Of a DNA stretch of 49,726 nt, positions 41,387 to 49,726 are shown in pieces. The notes under the pieces are model-generated. The model had not been told where the DNA came from and searched no databases. It saw only the letters and a list, made by a program, of their open reading frames with translations. Position 1 is the stretch's first letter, and every line of letters starts with the position of its first letter. Origin of the DNA: Acidobacteriota bacterium. Lineage in GTDB: Bacteria; Acidobacteriota; Terriglobia; Bryobacterales; Bryobacteraceae. Position numbers and translations under genes: made by a program. The stretch is taken from the NCBI GenBank assembly GCA_018268715.1, contig JAFDVZ010000022.1, positions 1-49,726 of the forward strand, in the 5' to 3' direction.

Positions 41387-41692
41387 ATGGCGTTTGTGAA
41401 GGTGTGCGCGCTTTCGAAGATTGCGCCCGGCTCGGCGACCCAGGTGGAAGCCGGGGGGCGCGAGTACGTCGTCTGCAACGCGGAGGGTACGGTGTATGCG
41501 TTGGATGGCGTGTGTCCGCACGCGGGCGGGCCGTTGGGGCACGGGGCCCTACATGGGCATATGCTGGTGTGTCCGTGGCATGCTTGGGAGTTCGATTGCC
41601 GGACCGGCGCCAACGACTTCGATGACGCGATCCGCGTGGCGCGGCATGAGGTGCGCGTCGAGGGCGACGACGTCCTGATCGATATTCCCTGA
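41387..41692 (+). CDS. Rieske [2Fe-2S] ferredoxin-type protein
   Basis: A 101-residue soluble Rieske protein. Cluster ligands: C43-P-H45 in D-G-V-C-P-H-A-G-G-P-L and C62-P-W-H65 in V-C-P-W-H-A-W-E-F-D. No transmembrane helix or twin-arginine signal, so it resembles the NirD/BphF-type electron carriers of dioxygenases or nitrite reductases and not the bc1 subunit. No oxygenase gene lies beside it. The gene is 3 bp after the RraA-like stop and its own stop touches the mutM start. It may serve the same catabolic pathway. Confidence 0.92.
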   Translation: MAFVKVCALSKIAPGSATQVEAGGREYVVCNAEGTVYALDGVCPHAGGPLGHGALHGHMLVCPWHAWEFDCRTGANDFDDAIRVARHEVRVEGDDVLIDIP

Positions 41693-42484
41693 GTGCCTGA
41701 ACTTCCCGAGGTCGAGACCGTCGTGCGGTCGCTTGCGCCGCATCTGCCGGGGAGGACGATTGTGTCCGCTCAGCTGCGGTCGCGGTTTGTGACTCCTGGC
41801 GATCGGGAGGCGATGGCGAGGTCGCTCGCCGGGCGGAGGATCGAGGCGATCCGGAGGCACGGTAAGTTCATCGTTTGCCAACTGGACCGCGGAGTGTTGA
41901 CGATCCATCTCGGCATGACCGGGAAGCTGCTGCTCGATGGGCCGGAGGGGACGCACAGTTACGGTGTGTTCCGGCTGGATCGGGGAACGCTGGTGTACGA
42001 CGATCCCCGGCAGTTCGGCAGCATCGAGTATACGGACGCCTTGCCGGCGCGGGTGGCGGATTTGGGGCCGGAACCGTTGGGGATCTCCCTGGAGGATTTT
42101 CTGGCGAGGCTGAAGGCTCGGCGGACGCGCATCAAGCCGCTGCTGCTCGATCAGGGGTTCGTCCGCGGGATCGGGAACATCTACGCCGACGAGATCCTGT
42201 TTCGGGCGCGGATTCATCCACGAGCGGTAGCATCGCGGTTGAGCCGGCGCCGCGCGATGGAGTTGTACGCCGCCATGCGCGAGACGCTGGCGCTCGCGAT
42301 CGAACACCGCGGGTCGTCGATTTCGGACTACGTCGACGCGGCCGGGGAGAAGGGCTCGTTCCAACTGCTGCACCGCGTTTATGGGCGGGAAGCGAAGCCC
42401 TGCTCCGAGTGCGGTGGGCCGATTCGACGCATCCTGGTGGTCCAGCGCGGGACTCACTACTGTCCGCGCTGTCAACGCTCGTGA
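41693..42484 (+). CDS. mutM: Formamidopyrimidine-DNA glycosylase (Fpg/MutM)
   Basis: A 263-residue base-excision repair glycosylase and AP lyase that removes oxidised purines such as 8-oxoguanine. After Met removal the N-terminus is P-E-L-P-E-V-E-T, giving the catalytic Pro and Glu. The helix-two-turn-helix block is I-K-P-L-L-L-D-Q-G-F-V-R-G-I-G-N-I-Y-A-D-E in parts, and the zinc finger is C237-x2-C240...C257-x2-C260. The start is GTG at 41693, immediately after the TGA of the Rieske gene. Being last in a sugar-acid operon is unusual and may only reflect read-through. Its stop lies 4 bp from the convergent permease gene. Confidence 0.96.
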   Translation: MPELPEVETVVRSLAPHLPGRTIVSAQLRSRFVTPGDREAMARSLAGRRIEAIRRHGKFIVCQLDRGVLTIHLGMTGKLLLDGPEGTHSYGVFRLDRGTLVYDDPRQFGSIEYTDALPARVADLGPEPLGISLEDFLARLKARRTRIKPLLLDQGFVRGIGNIYADEILFRARIHPRAVASRLSRRRAMELYAAMRETLALAIEHRGSSISDYVDAAGEKGSFQLLHRVYGREAKPCSECGGPIRRILVVQRGTHYCPRCQRS

Positions 42485-42488
42485 GCCG

Positions 42489-44915
42489 TCATTCGCAGCG
42501 CAGGGCGGCGATGGGGTTGACCCGCGTGGCTCGGCGGGCGGGTACGGCGCAGGCGGCGAGCGCCACCGCGCAAAGGGCCGCGGCGACCGCGGCGACTGTC
42601 AGGGGATCGTTCGCGCTCACCCGGAACAACATGCTGCTGAGCAGGCGGCCGGCCGCCAAGGCTCCGGCGACTCCCACGGCCAGGCCGATCGCCACCGGCT
42701 GCATCCCCTGGCGCAATACGAGCGACCGAACGCTGCCGGCGTCCGCCCCGAGCGCCATCCGTATACCGATCTCGCTGCGGCGGCGCGCCACCGTGTAGGC
42801 CAGCACGCCGTAGACTCCGAAGCTCGCGAGCGCGAGCGCCGACAATGCGAACGCGAGCACCAGCGACATGTTGAACCGGCGTTCGGCGACGGACTTGTTC
42901 ATGATCTGGACCAGCGTTCGGGTCTCCGGAACCGGCACTTCCGGGTCCAGCGACCAGACCGCTTCGCGCACGGAGCCGGACATCGCCTTGGGGTCTATCG
43001 CGCTCCGAACGAGCAGCGATGCGGACAATCGGGGACGCTGCCAATAGGGGATGTACAGCATGTTCACCGGGTCCTTGTCGAGGCTGGTGCTGCGGAAGTC
43101 CGATGTGACGCCGACCACCTGTGTGACCGTCTCGTTGTGCAGTATCTTGCGCCCGACGGCGTCCTGGCCGGGGAAGAGGCGGTCGGCCACCGACTTGGAG
43201 ATGATGGCGACGGTGCGGCCGCGATCCATATCCTCGAATGCGCGGCCCGCGCGGAGCGGCGCGCCCAGAGTCTTGAAATACTCCGAACTGATGAAGCGGA
43301 CGTTGACGGTTGGCCGTGCGAACATTTCTCGCGTATCGTGTTCGTTGCCGACGATGTCGACCCAGGTCTCGCCCTGCAACGGGAGAGCGGAAACGAGAGC
43401 AGCGGAGGTGACTCCGGGCATGGCGCGGGCTTGGTCGAGGAGTCGGCGGTAGAACTCGGAGCGCTGGTCGCGCTTGGCGTATTTCTCCGACGGCAGCGCG
43501 ACGTCGGCGGCCAGGACTCGCTCCACGTCGAAGCCGCGATCGACGCTCATCAGCCGATCGAAACTGCGGATCAATAGCCCGGCGACGATCAGGAGGACGG
43601 TGCTGAGTCCTACTTCGGCGGCCACCAGCGTCTTGCGGACCCACACTCCGCGAACCCCTTCGGTGTTGGCGTGGCTGGCCGACTTCAGCGACTCCTGCGG
43701 ATCCTGGCGGGCTGTCCGGATGGCGGGCAGGATGGCGCAGAGTACGCCGCAGGCTACCGATACCGCAACGGCGAAGAGGAGAGCATCCCCGTCCAGACGC
43801 ACCTCGCCGAGACGGGGAAATCCGGCGGGAGCGAAGCTTAGCAGCACCTTCAACGCGACTTCGGCGAAGACGACGCCGAGGAGGCCGCCCGTCAACGCCA
43901 GGGTGAGGCTTTCGACCAGCGTCTGGCGCACGAGGGTGGCGCGGCTGGCCCCGAGCGCAACGCGGATCGCGCTTTCGCGGCTGAGTCCGGCGGCGCGCAC
44001 GAACCAGAGATTCGCGAGGTTCACGCAGAGGATCAGGAGCACCGCGGCGACGGCGCACATCACGACGATGAGTCCGCGGCGGGAATCGGCCACCAGGATG
44101 TCGCGCAAGGGCTGGATGGCGGCCCGTAGCTCGATCTTCTCGGGGATCGAATTCGTGATGCCGGCCTGTATGACGTTCACCTCGCTCAACGCCTTCTCGG
44201 GCGTCACGCCTGGGCGAAGGCGGCCGATTACGGTCCAGTTGAAGTCCCCAAAACGGTCCTTCAGGTCGTCGTCGGTGTAGCCCAGCGGGGTGAAGAGCTG
44301 GACCGTGGCGGCCGCGGCCATGCTGCTGCCCAAGCCGGAGGGCATTGGCGAGCGCCAGCCTTCCGCCGCGACTCCAACGACGACGTATGGCTTGCCGTCG
44401 AGCTGGATGGTGTGTCCTACGACCGACGGGTCCGCGTGGAAGCGCTGGGTCCAGAGCGGGTTGGAAAGGATGACGACGCGGTCGCGGTCCTTGCGCTCCT
44501 CGGCCTCCGTGAACGGCCGGCCGAGGGCCAATGGCGCGCCGAGTACGTCAAACGTATTCGCCGAAATGCGCAGTCCACGGGCCGCCATGGGTTCGCCGGC
44601 GCCGGTGAGATTCAACGACGTCCAGTTCATCAACGCCAGCGACTCGAAGCTGGTGGACCGTTTCTTCCAATCGAAATAGTGGGCGAGATTTACCGGCAGC
44701 AACGGGTACTGCCGCGCCACCTTGGGCACCACTTCCGCGACGTTCACCAAGCGTTCCGGTTCGCGGTAGGCGAGCGGCCGAAGTAGGACGCTGTTCACGA
44801 CGCTGAAGATCGCTGTGTTTGCCCCGATGCCGAGCGCCAACGTGAGAACGACGAGTCCGGCGAATCCGGGTTCGCGCGTGAGCATCCGGGTGGCGACCTG
44901 CAGATGGGAACGCAT
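42489..44915 (-). CDS. ADOP-type FtsX/MacB permease (ABC transporter permease)
   Basis: An 808-residue membrane protein of the acidobacterial duplicated orphan permease type, with two MacB-PCD/FtsX units in tandem. Unit one: N-terminal helix [18 protein letters not shown] in parts, a periplasmic domain (about 50-240), then three helices near 270-400. Unit two: helix near 430-450 ([13 protein letters not shown]), a second periplasmic domain, and three helices at the C-terminus ([23 protein letters not shown]). No ATP-binding subunit gene is adjacent, which is why these are called orphan permeases. Possible roles are efflux or mechanotransmission. Confidence 0.9.
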   Translation of the reverse strand: MRSHLQVATRMLTREPGFAGLVVLTLALGIGANTAIFSVVNSVLLRPLAYREPERLVNVAEVVPKVARQYPLLPVNLAHYFDWKKRSTSFESLALMNWTSLNLTGAGEPMAARGLRISANTFDVLGAPLALGRPFTEAEERKDRDRVVILSNPLWTQRFHADPSVVGHTIQLDGKPYVVVGVAAEGWRSPMPSGLGSSMAAAATVQLFTPLGYTDDDLKDRFGDFNWTVIGRLRPGVTPEKALSEVNVIQAGITNSIPEKIELRAAIQPLRDILVADSRRGLIVVMCAVAAVLLILCVNLANLWFVRAAGLSRESAIRVALGASRATLVRQTLVESLTLALTGGLLGVVFAEVALKVLLSFAPAGFPRLGEVRLDGDALLFAVAVSVACGVLCAILPAIRTARQDPQESLKSASHANTEGVRGVWVRKTLVAAEVGLSTVLLIVAGLLIRSFDRLMSVDRGFDVERVLAADVALPSEKYAKRDQRSEFYRRLLDQARAMPGVTSAALVSALPLQGETWVDIVGNEHDTREMFARPTVNVRFISSEYFKTLGAPLRAGRAFEDMDRGRTVAIISKSVADRLFPGQDAVGRKILHNETVTQVVGVTSDFRSTSLDKDPVNMLYIPYWQRPRLSASLLVRSAIDPKAMSGSVREAVWSLDPEVPVPETRTLVQIMNKSVAERRFNMSLVLAFALSALALASFGVYGVLAYTVARRRSEIGIRMALGADAGSVRSLVLRQGMQPVAIGLAVGVAGALAAGRLLSSMLFRVSANDPLTVAAVAAALCAVALAACAVPARRATRVNPIAALRCE

Positions 44916-44961
44916 TCTGCAATGAGGTACGCAGGGCGCGGTGGCTGAGTTCCGCTGCTGC

Positions 44962-46575
44962 TTAGCGCGATTCCTGGATCGTCAGTCGCTGGTCGGCGGT
45001 TACGTTGGCGAGCTTCTGGCGGATGCCACTGGGCCATTCGATCTCGATGGTCGCCGCCTTTGTCTGCGGGCCGAGGCCGAAGGTCAGCGCGAGGTCGCTC
45101 TGGGAGCAATAACTCGAGCCGGAATGGACGGTTTGCGACTGTCGCACGCCGCCTGCCTCGACGGTGACCTTGGCGCCGATCCCGCTGCGGTTTGACTTCG
45201 CGCCCGCGAGCTTCAGGTGGAGCCAGTGGTTCTTATTTCCGCCGTCGTTTCGGAACAGGTATGCCGGCCCGTTGTTCGTGCTGACGACGATGTCCAGGTC
45301 GCCGTCCTGGTCAAAGTCGCCGTAGGCGGCGCCCCGGGCGACCATCGGGCGCAGGAATTCCGCCGTTTGGCGGGGCGTCGCGTTCTCGAAGCGGCCCTTG
45401 CCGAGGTTGTGGAACAGCAGTGGCGGTTGTTTGAATTGGATCTTCGGTTGCACCCGTCCGATCTCTTCGTCGATGTGGCCATTAGCGCAGAAGATGTCTT
45501 GCCAGCCATCCAGATCATAGTCGAAAAAGAAGAGACCGAAGGTTAGGCTGAGGAGGCTGGCTCGGCCTAGTGTGGAACGCGGAGCCTCGTCGACGAACAG
45601 CGAGTTGCCCTCGTTGTGATAGAGGCCCAGCATCTGATTGGAGAAGTTGCCGACCAGCAGATGGGGGCGGCCGCTATGGTCGTAGTCGCTGGAATCGACG
45701 CCCATCGCCCCCCTCGCTACGCCGTCCTCGCCGAATGCGATCCCCGCCGCGACCGCCTCCTCCACGAATGCGCCGTTGCGGTTGTTGCGGTAGAGCTTGT
45801 TGGGCTGCGTGTCGTTGGATACGAACAGGTCGGGCCAGCCGTCGTTGTTAAAATCGAGGACCGTGACGCCCAGCGATTTGCTGGCCGCATCGCCAAGCCC
45901 CGCCTGTTGCGTCACGTCGGCGAAACGCCCATTGCCGAGATTTCGATAGAGCTTTGACGACACGCCTTTGTACGACTCCGGGGTGCAGTAGGACTTGGTT
46001 GCGCCGTCGAGCGAACACCACAGATCGCCCTTCTGGGTCCAGGCTACGTAGTTCGCCACAAACAGGTCGATCAGGCCGTCACGGTCGTAGTCGACCCAGG
46101 CGGCGCTGGTCCCGAAGTTCGTGTTGCGGATGTTCGAAGCCGCGGTGACGTCGCGGAAACGGCCTTTGCCTTCGTTGTGGAATAACCGGTCGCCCTCAAG
46201 CGCCGTGATGTAGACATCATCGCGGCCGTCGTTGTCGTAGTCGCCGATCGCCACGCCCATCCCGTAGAGTTCCACGTCGAGTCCGCTGCCGGCGGTGGCG
46301 TCGATGAAACCGCCGTGCTGATTGTTCCTGTATAGGCGGGCCGTGGTCCGGCGTCCTTTGGGCGTCCAGTCCCTGGAGTTGACGAAGAGGATGTCGAGCC
46401 ATCCGTCGCCATCGGCGTCGAGGACGGCGACGCCGGACCCCATCGTTTCGGGAAGGTACTTCTTGCCCGATTTGCCGGCGTTGTGCGTGAACCGGATTCC
46501 CGATTGGGCGGTAATGTCAGTGAATCGAACCTGGGCTACGGCGGCCAGCGCCAACAGGAATGGGAGCAGCCTCAT
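44962..46575 (-). CDS. Exported CRTAC1-like FG-GAP/VCBS repeat protein with ASPIC/UnbV domain
   Basis: A 537-residue exported beta-propeller. Signal peptide 1-16 ([13 protein letters not shown]). Calcium-binding FG-GAP/VCBS repeats of the D-x-D-x-D-G type recur: [45 protein letters not shown] and D-F-D-Q-D-G-D-L-D. The C-terminal 95 residues form the ASPIC/UnbV domain ([21 protein letters not shown]). Its ATG overlaps the stop of the cytochrome gene in ATGA, so the two are coupled and likely interact at the cell surface. Catalytic activity is not known for the family. Confidence 0.9.
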   Translation of the reverse strand: MRLLPFLLALAAVAQVRFTDITAQSGIRFTHNAGKSGKKYLPETMGSGVAVLDADGDGWLDILFVNSRDWTPKGRRTTARLYRNNQHGGFIDATAGSGLDVELYGMGVAIGDYDNDGRDDVYITALEGDRLFHNEGKGRFRDVTAASNIRNTNFGTSAAWVDYDRDGLIDLFVANYVAWTQKGDLWCSLDGATKSYCTPESYKGVSSKLYRNLGNGRFADVTQQAGLGDAASKSLGVTVLDFNNDGWPDLFVSNDTQPNKLYRNNRNGAFVEEAVAAGIAFGEDGVARGAMGVDSSDYDHSGRPHLLVGNFSNQMLGLYHNEGNSLFVDEAPRSTLGRASLLSLTFGLFFFDYDLDGWQDIFCANGHIDEEIGRVQPKIQFKQPPLLFHNLGKGRFENATPRQTAEFLRPMVARGAAYGDFDQDGDLDIVVSTNNGPAYLFRNDGGNKNHWLHLKLAGAKSNRSGIGAKVTVEAGGVRQSQTVHSGSSYCSQSDLALTFGLGPQTKAATIEIEWPSGIRQKLANVTADQRLTIQESR

Positions 46576-49304
46576 TGTCGGGTCCCCAGGGGAGTGGACT
46601 CGTGGTCGTGAATCATCTGGCGCTCGTTGTTGTCTTCCGGGCTGACCATGCGGGCCTTGGCGGTGATGGCCTGGGAGGACTCGTCGGCCTTGAACCGCCG
46701 GAATAGAGTCTCTTCCCGCTTCGCCTTCTCGGGCTGGCCCATGCCTCGGTAAACCAGCATGAGCGTGTAGTGCGCCTGGAGATCCTCTGGATCCACGCTT
46801 AGGGCGGACAACAGGGCCTTTTCCGCGCCGGCGTAATCGCGTTTCAGGAACAGCACGCGGCCGATCTGATTCTGCACGACGCGGTCGCGCGGATACTGAG
46901 CGGCGACCGTGCGCAGCGATTCAAGAGCGCCGTCATAGTCGCCGTCCGCCTTCTGCGCCAACGCTTTGAAGAAGTGAATGCGACCGAGCTTGTTGTTGAT
47001 GGACAGGGCTCGCTCCAGGTACGGCTTGGCCGCGTCGGTCTCACCTTCCTGGATGAGCGCTCGCGCCACGTTCAACCAGCCGTCGGCGTACTCGGGTTCC
47101 GCCTCCGTCACCTTCTTGAAGGCGTACTCGGCGCCCTTCAGGTCGCCTTGCAGAAGCAGTCCGATCCCCCAGTCGTTCCACCGTTCGCGATCCCTCTTTT
47201 GCGCTGTTGGCTCCCACGTCGGAACGCCGAGTTCGAGCTTCGCCGAGGACTGGGCGATAGTGATGATGGGCAGATTCGGTATCTCGCCCTTGATCTTGCC
47301 CGAAACATTGGCCGGGATGTTTGCCTTGTCGAAACTGAACTCGCGGCTGTCGAAATTGACGTTGACCAATTCCGGCGACCCAGGTTTCGGTTTGCCCGCG
47401 TAGGCGAACTGTGTGTAGTAGTGTGCGAATTTGCGGTAGTTCAGCTTGGCCTGGACGCTGATAGGACCCTTGGCGTCCTTCGGGATGTTCAGGCGGAAGT
47501 GCGCCACGTCGGCGGCTCCAGGCGGGATCAATCGCACATACAGCACACTGCGCGACTGGAAAGCGTTGCGCTTATTGATCATGTTGCCGTCGGCGTCGAG
47601 TTGGTAAGAGCGGTAGAAATGCGCGCCACGCTCGACCGGGCCCAGGCCGCCGTCTTCAACCTTGCCGCTCCAGAAGATGGTCTTGCCCGACGCGTCCTTG
47701 GCGATCAACTCCAGCCAGACATCGAACGCGTCGACGGTTCCACCCGGGAAGAAGTGCCCGATCTTGCGCGTGCGAACGACTGTGTCGATGCGGACCGTGG
47801 TCCCTGGCGCGAAACGGGCGCCGGAGGTGTCGATGGGCGCCGCGACTTTGCCGATATCTCGGATCAGCACGGCTCCGGTCTGCTCGGCTTCCTCACCCAC
47901 GGCGAATGTCGACATCAACTGCGGGCCTTCCGGCGAGCGTCTCCGCATCTCGGTCTGACCCTTGGTCTCGTCCACCGGAGAGGCGGCGAAAATGTCCACT
48001 GTGATGAATCCCGACTTCAGAAACTTCTCGGTCTCGCTTAGCTGAGTCTGGTCGTGGTTTACAAAAGGTAGCGCTGAGTTGGCGGCGATGAAGCGGTGCG
48101 AGTGCACCTTGCCGTCACGCGCGCCTGCGTCCTTGGATGCGACGAGGGGCATGTGGCAGTCCGCGCAAACCTGGCTCTTCGCCGGGTAGTAGAAACTGCG
48201 CGCGCCTTGTCCGGAGACTCCGCTGGCCTGCCAATTGTCGTAGTCGTTGAAGCCGCGCAACCAGCGGTAGTTGTTCACCGGGGCGTCCAGGTGGACTTTG
48301 TGACACGTCGAGCAGAACTCGGAGTTCGACTGCATAAATGGCTTCATCATCACGCTGCGGTGCGGGCCGGGGTTCAGGTAGGTGAGGAACCGGTCGACGC
48401 GGCGTATGAGCGGGTTATGACTGGAGGCCAACTCGTGCAGCTTCGGGTACTCGATGATGAATCCTGAATTGCCCATCGTGCTGTCGATATGCACCATGGC
48501 GTGGCAGGATAGGCATCCCAGGCCGTTCTGCGCTTCAGGCGTGTCGATCTGATCCTTGATCGGCTTCTCAAAGCGCCCGTTGAAGAAAACCGCATGATCG
48601 TGGCAGGCGGCGCACCACTTGGTGGGCTGCGTTCCGGCAACATCCTGCATGTACTCGATGGACTTTCGGTAGAACTGATTATTGAATGAGGCGAAATGGT
48701 GCGCCGAACTGTTCCATTGATCGTAGATATCCTTGTGGCATTCGGCGCAGAGCGTCGAGTCCATGAAGAAGTTGGACGGGATGGTTTGGCCGGTGTTTGT
48801 GTCCGAAGAGGACGGCCAAAACGGGGACTTGGGGCCCGCGCCTTCCTCCTGCATGGATGTTGGGACAAGCAATGGATTGGTGATCCGGTCCCTGGGATCC
48901 GGTGCGAGTCTCCTCGCCACCGTCATCCCGACTGGAAGCGCCAGCGCGGCCATGCTCCCCGCCAGGACCGCGCGCTGAAACGCCCGCTCGCGGGATCGGA
49001 TCGACCAGTATAGAAGCGCGCCGACTGCCGCGACGCCTGCGGCGATGTGGAGGATGAGAAGCCAGCGGAAGTCGCGGGTGTTGCCGGTCGCAACGATGGC
49101 GAGGCCGATCAGCGCGGAGGCGGCCAGGGGGACCGTGGGAAAGCGGCGAACCGTCCGGAACGCGCCAAACGTCAGCATTAGCCCGAGCGCCAGGTGGAGC
49201 ACGACGTTCGCCATGTAAAACAACGAGGGCGTGTTGAACGCGGCGATGTAGCCGGTGTTGAGGAGAAGCACCAGCGTGAGGATTCCAAGGAGTCGCAGTC
49301 TCAT
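46572..49304 (-). CDS. Membrane pentaheme cytochrome c with C-terminal TPRs
   Basis: A 910-residue protein. About five hydrophobic helices lie in the first 130 residues. The periplasmic part has five CxxCH heme sites at C186-H190, C231-H235, C264-H268, C331-H335 and C380-H384, in the style of cytochrome c554-type proteins, with many spare histidines for distal ligands. A beta-rich region (about 480-680) follows, then four or five TPRs (about 700-880, e.g. A-D-G-W-L-N-V-A-R-A-L). Likely role: electron transfer between the membrane and a partner held by the TPRs. It is coupled by a 4-bp overlap to the CRTAC1-like gene. The start has GGAGGA upstream (GAAGGAGGAAC, about 15-25 nt before ATG), a little distant. 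Confidence 0.9.
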   Translation of the reverse strand: MRLRLLGILTLVLLLNTGYIAAFNTPSLFYMANVVLHLALGLMLTFGAFRTVRRFPTVPLAASALIGLAIVATGNTRDFRWLLILHIAAGVAAVGALLYWSIRSRERAFQRAVLAGSMAALALPVGMTVARRLAPDPRDRITNPLLVPTSMQEEGAGPKSPFWPSSSDTNTGQTIPSNFFMDSTLCAECHKDIYDQWNSSAHHFASFNNQFYRKSIEYMQDVAGTQPTKWCAACHDHAVFFNGRFEKPIKDQIDTPEAQNGLGCLSCHAMVHIDSTMGNSGFIIEYPKLHELASSHNPLIRRVDRFLTYLNPGPHRSVMMKPFMQSNSEFCSTCHKVHLDAPVNNYRWLRGFNDYDNWQASGVSGQGARSFYYPAKSQVCADCHMPLVASKDAGARDGKVHSHRFIAANSALPFVNHDQTQLSETEKFLKSGFITVDIFAASPVDETKGQTEMRRRSPEGPQLMSTFAVGEEAEQTGAVLIRDIGKVAAPIDTSGARFAPGTTVRIDTVVRTRKIGHFFPGGTVDAFDVWLELIAKDASGKTIFWSGKVEDGGLGPVERGAHFYRSYQLDADGNMINKRNAFQSRSVLYVRLIPPGAADVAHFRLNIPKDAKGPISVQAKLNYRKFAHYYTQFAYAGKPKPGSPELVNVNFDSREFSFDKANIPANVSGKIKGEIPNLPIITIAQSSAKLELGVPTWEPTAQKRDRERWNDWGIGLLLQGDLKGAEYAFKKVTEAEPEYADGWLNVARALIQEGETDAAKPYLERALSINNKLGRIHFFKALAQKADGDYDGALESLRTVAAQYPRDRVVQNQIGRVLFLKRDYAGAEKALLSALSVDPEDLQAHYTLMLVYRGMGQPEKAKREETLFRRFKADESSQAITAKARMVSPEDNNERQMIHDHESTPLGTRQ

Positions 49305-49726
49305 GGTTTCACGACGAAGGAGGAACAGGCCTGCGCGGCGCTGCCCGGCCCAGGTATTAAGGGTTTATCACACCAACGGCGAGCGTTCGATAGTAGAAAA
49401 AGGGTATTGAGTCGGACGATGGAAGACGTGCCTCCACCGAGGAGGAAGGATTCGCAATATTATCAATAGCTTGGCGGGATAGTCGCTGGTTTGACGGGCC
49501 CTGGAGAAACGAAACAGTGTTGAAAAATACACGAAGAAGAAAAAATTGATCGCCGCGCTTGCGGCGCCTGGGGGTGGATGCTATATTGGTTTTGCCGCCA
49601 CATGGAAACGCAAGCGCGAACGAGCGGAGCGGGGTGCGGCAGTCCGCAAGGGTAGAGAGTCCGGAGCAGTTCGAAGTAGTTCCGAATCCCCTTTTGGTTT
49701 AATTCCAAAGATTTTCCAGGGCAAGG
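49305..49726. other. Gene-free right-hand region
   Basis: No protein-coding frame with support was found in these 422 bases. The left half is the upstream region of the cytochrome gene; I saw no convincing leftward promoter in it. At 49551-49566 the perfect stem CGCCGC-GCTT-GCGGCG is followed, in the leftward direction, by ATCAATTTTTT, so it could stop leftward transcription. The same stretch overlaps the -35 box of a rightward promoter (49559-49587). A 17-codon frame starting with ATG at 49602 is too short to call. Confidence 0.7.
49559..49587 (+). promoter_or_regulatory. Strong rightward promoter with A-rich upstream element
   Basis: TTGCGG (49559-49564), exactly 17 bp, TATATT (49582-49587). 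Upstream, 49519-49550 is strongly A/T-rich in an otherwise GC-rich region, like an UP element. No coding sequence begins in the 139 bases that remain, so the product could be a stable RNA or a gene with a long leader beyond the window. Confidence 0.55.

Noticed and set aside
49463-49708. An 81-codon minus-strand frame near the right end
   Set aside because: No motif, no ribosome site, low complexity; it runs across the strong rightward promoter and the hairpin with T-run.
49640-49726. A tRNA-like TTCGAA and TCCGAATCC stretch
   Set aside because: I could not build an acceptor stem, anticodon arm or CCA end; base pairing does not fit a cloverleaf.
1-49726. CRISPR arrays, insertion sequences, prophage or integrative elements
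   Set aside because: No regularly spaced repeats, transposase, integrase or phage genes were seen; the region reads as ordinary chromosome.

Overview
The window is high-GC bacterial chromosome with dense, mostly short-spaced genes. Two lineage markers point to an acidobacterium of the Solibacter/Bryobacter group. The S53 protease at 20427-23240 ends in a domain resembling the 'Soli_cterm' C-terminal domain (opening with V-S-N-A-A-S-G), and the large permease at 42489-44915 is an ADOP-type (acidobacterial duplicated orphan permease) protein. I saw no rRNA, tRNA, CRISPR array, insertion sequence or prophage.

Left part (1-18.2 kb, mostly minus strand): proline dehydrogenase, an ArsB/NhaD-type ion transporter, an M23 peptidase, and a two-gene signalling operon. 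That operon pairs a PDZ-multi-TM-GAF-PAS histidine kinase with an NtrC-type sigma-54 activator. Next comes a peroxiredoxin whose peroxidatic position is an in-frame UGA, followed by a hairpin fitting a bacterial SECIS element; I read it as a selenoprotein (7985-8509). After it lie an M48 protease, a class V aminotransferase, a small membrane protein, an S41 protease, a starch/glycogen-synthase-like glycosyltransferase, an MFS transporter and a secreted protein resembling plant EXORDIUM/phosphate-induced proteins.

Middle part (18.2-33.2 kb): a DUF4139-like surface protein, the S53 protease, a dienelactone-hydrolase-like enzyme, a 42-codon acidic peptide, two PilZ proteins, a BNR-repeat protein coupled to an unassigned secreted protein, a zinc-ribbon protein, an ECF sigma/anti-sigma pair behind a membrane protein, a YhaM-like HD nuclease and a parvulin-type PPIase.

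Right part (33.2-49.7 kb): a MerR-like HTH-TPR protein divergent from feoAB (ferrous iron uptake), with an inverted repeat between the two promoters. A six-gene plus-strand operon follows: glycoside-hydrolase-like protein, HpcH/HpaI aldolase, sialidase-like protein, RraA-like protein, Rieske ferredoxin, mutM. Then come the ADOP permease and a translationally coupled pair, a five-heme cytochrome c-TPR membrane protein and a CRTAC1/ASPIC-UnbV repeat protein. The right edge carries a strong rightward promoter whose target lies outside the window.

A recurring theme is initiation without a Shine-Dalgarno sequence. In several places a sigma-70 -10 hexamer ends only 6-9 nt before the start codon, predicting leaderless mRNAs. 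Another theme is small palindromes placed directly before start codons. All functional statements rest on reading motifs by eye; no search or folding program was run.
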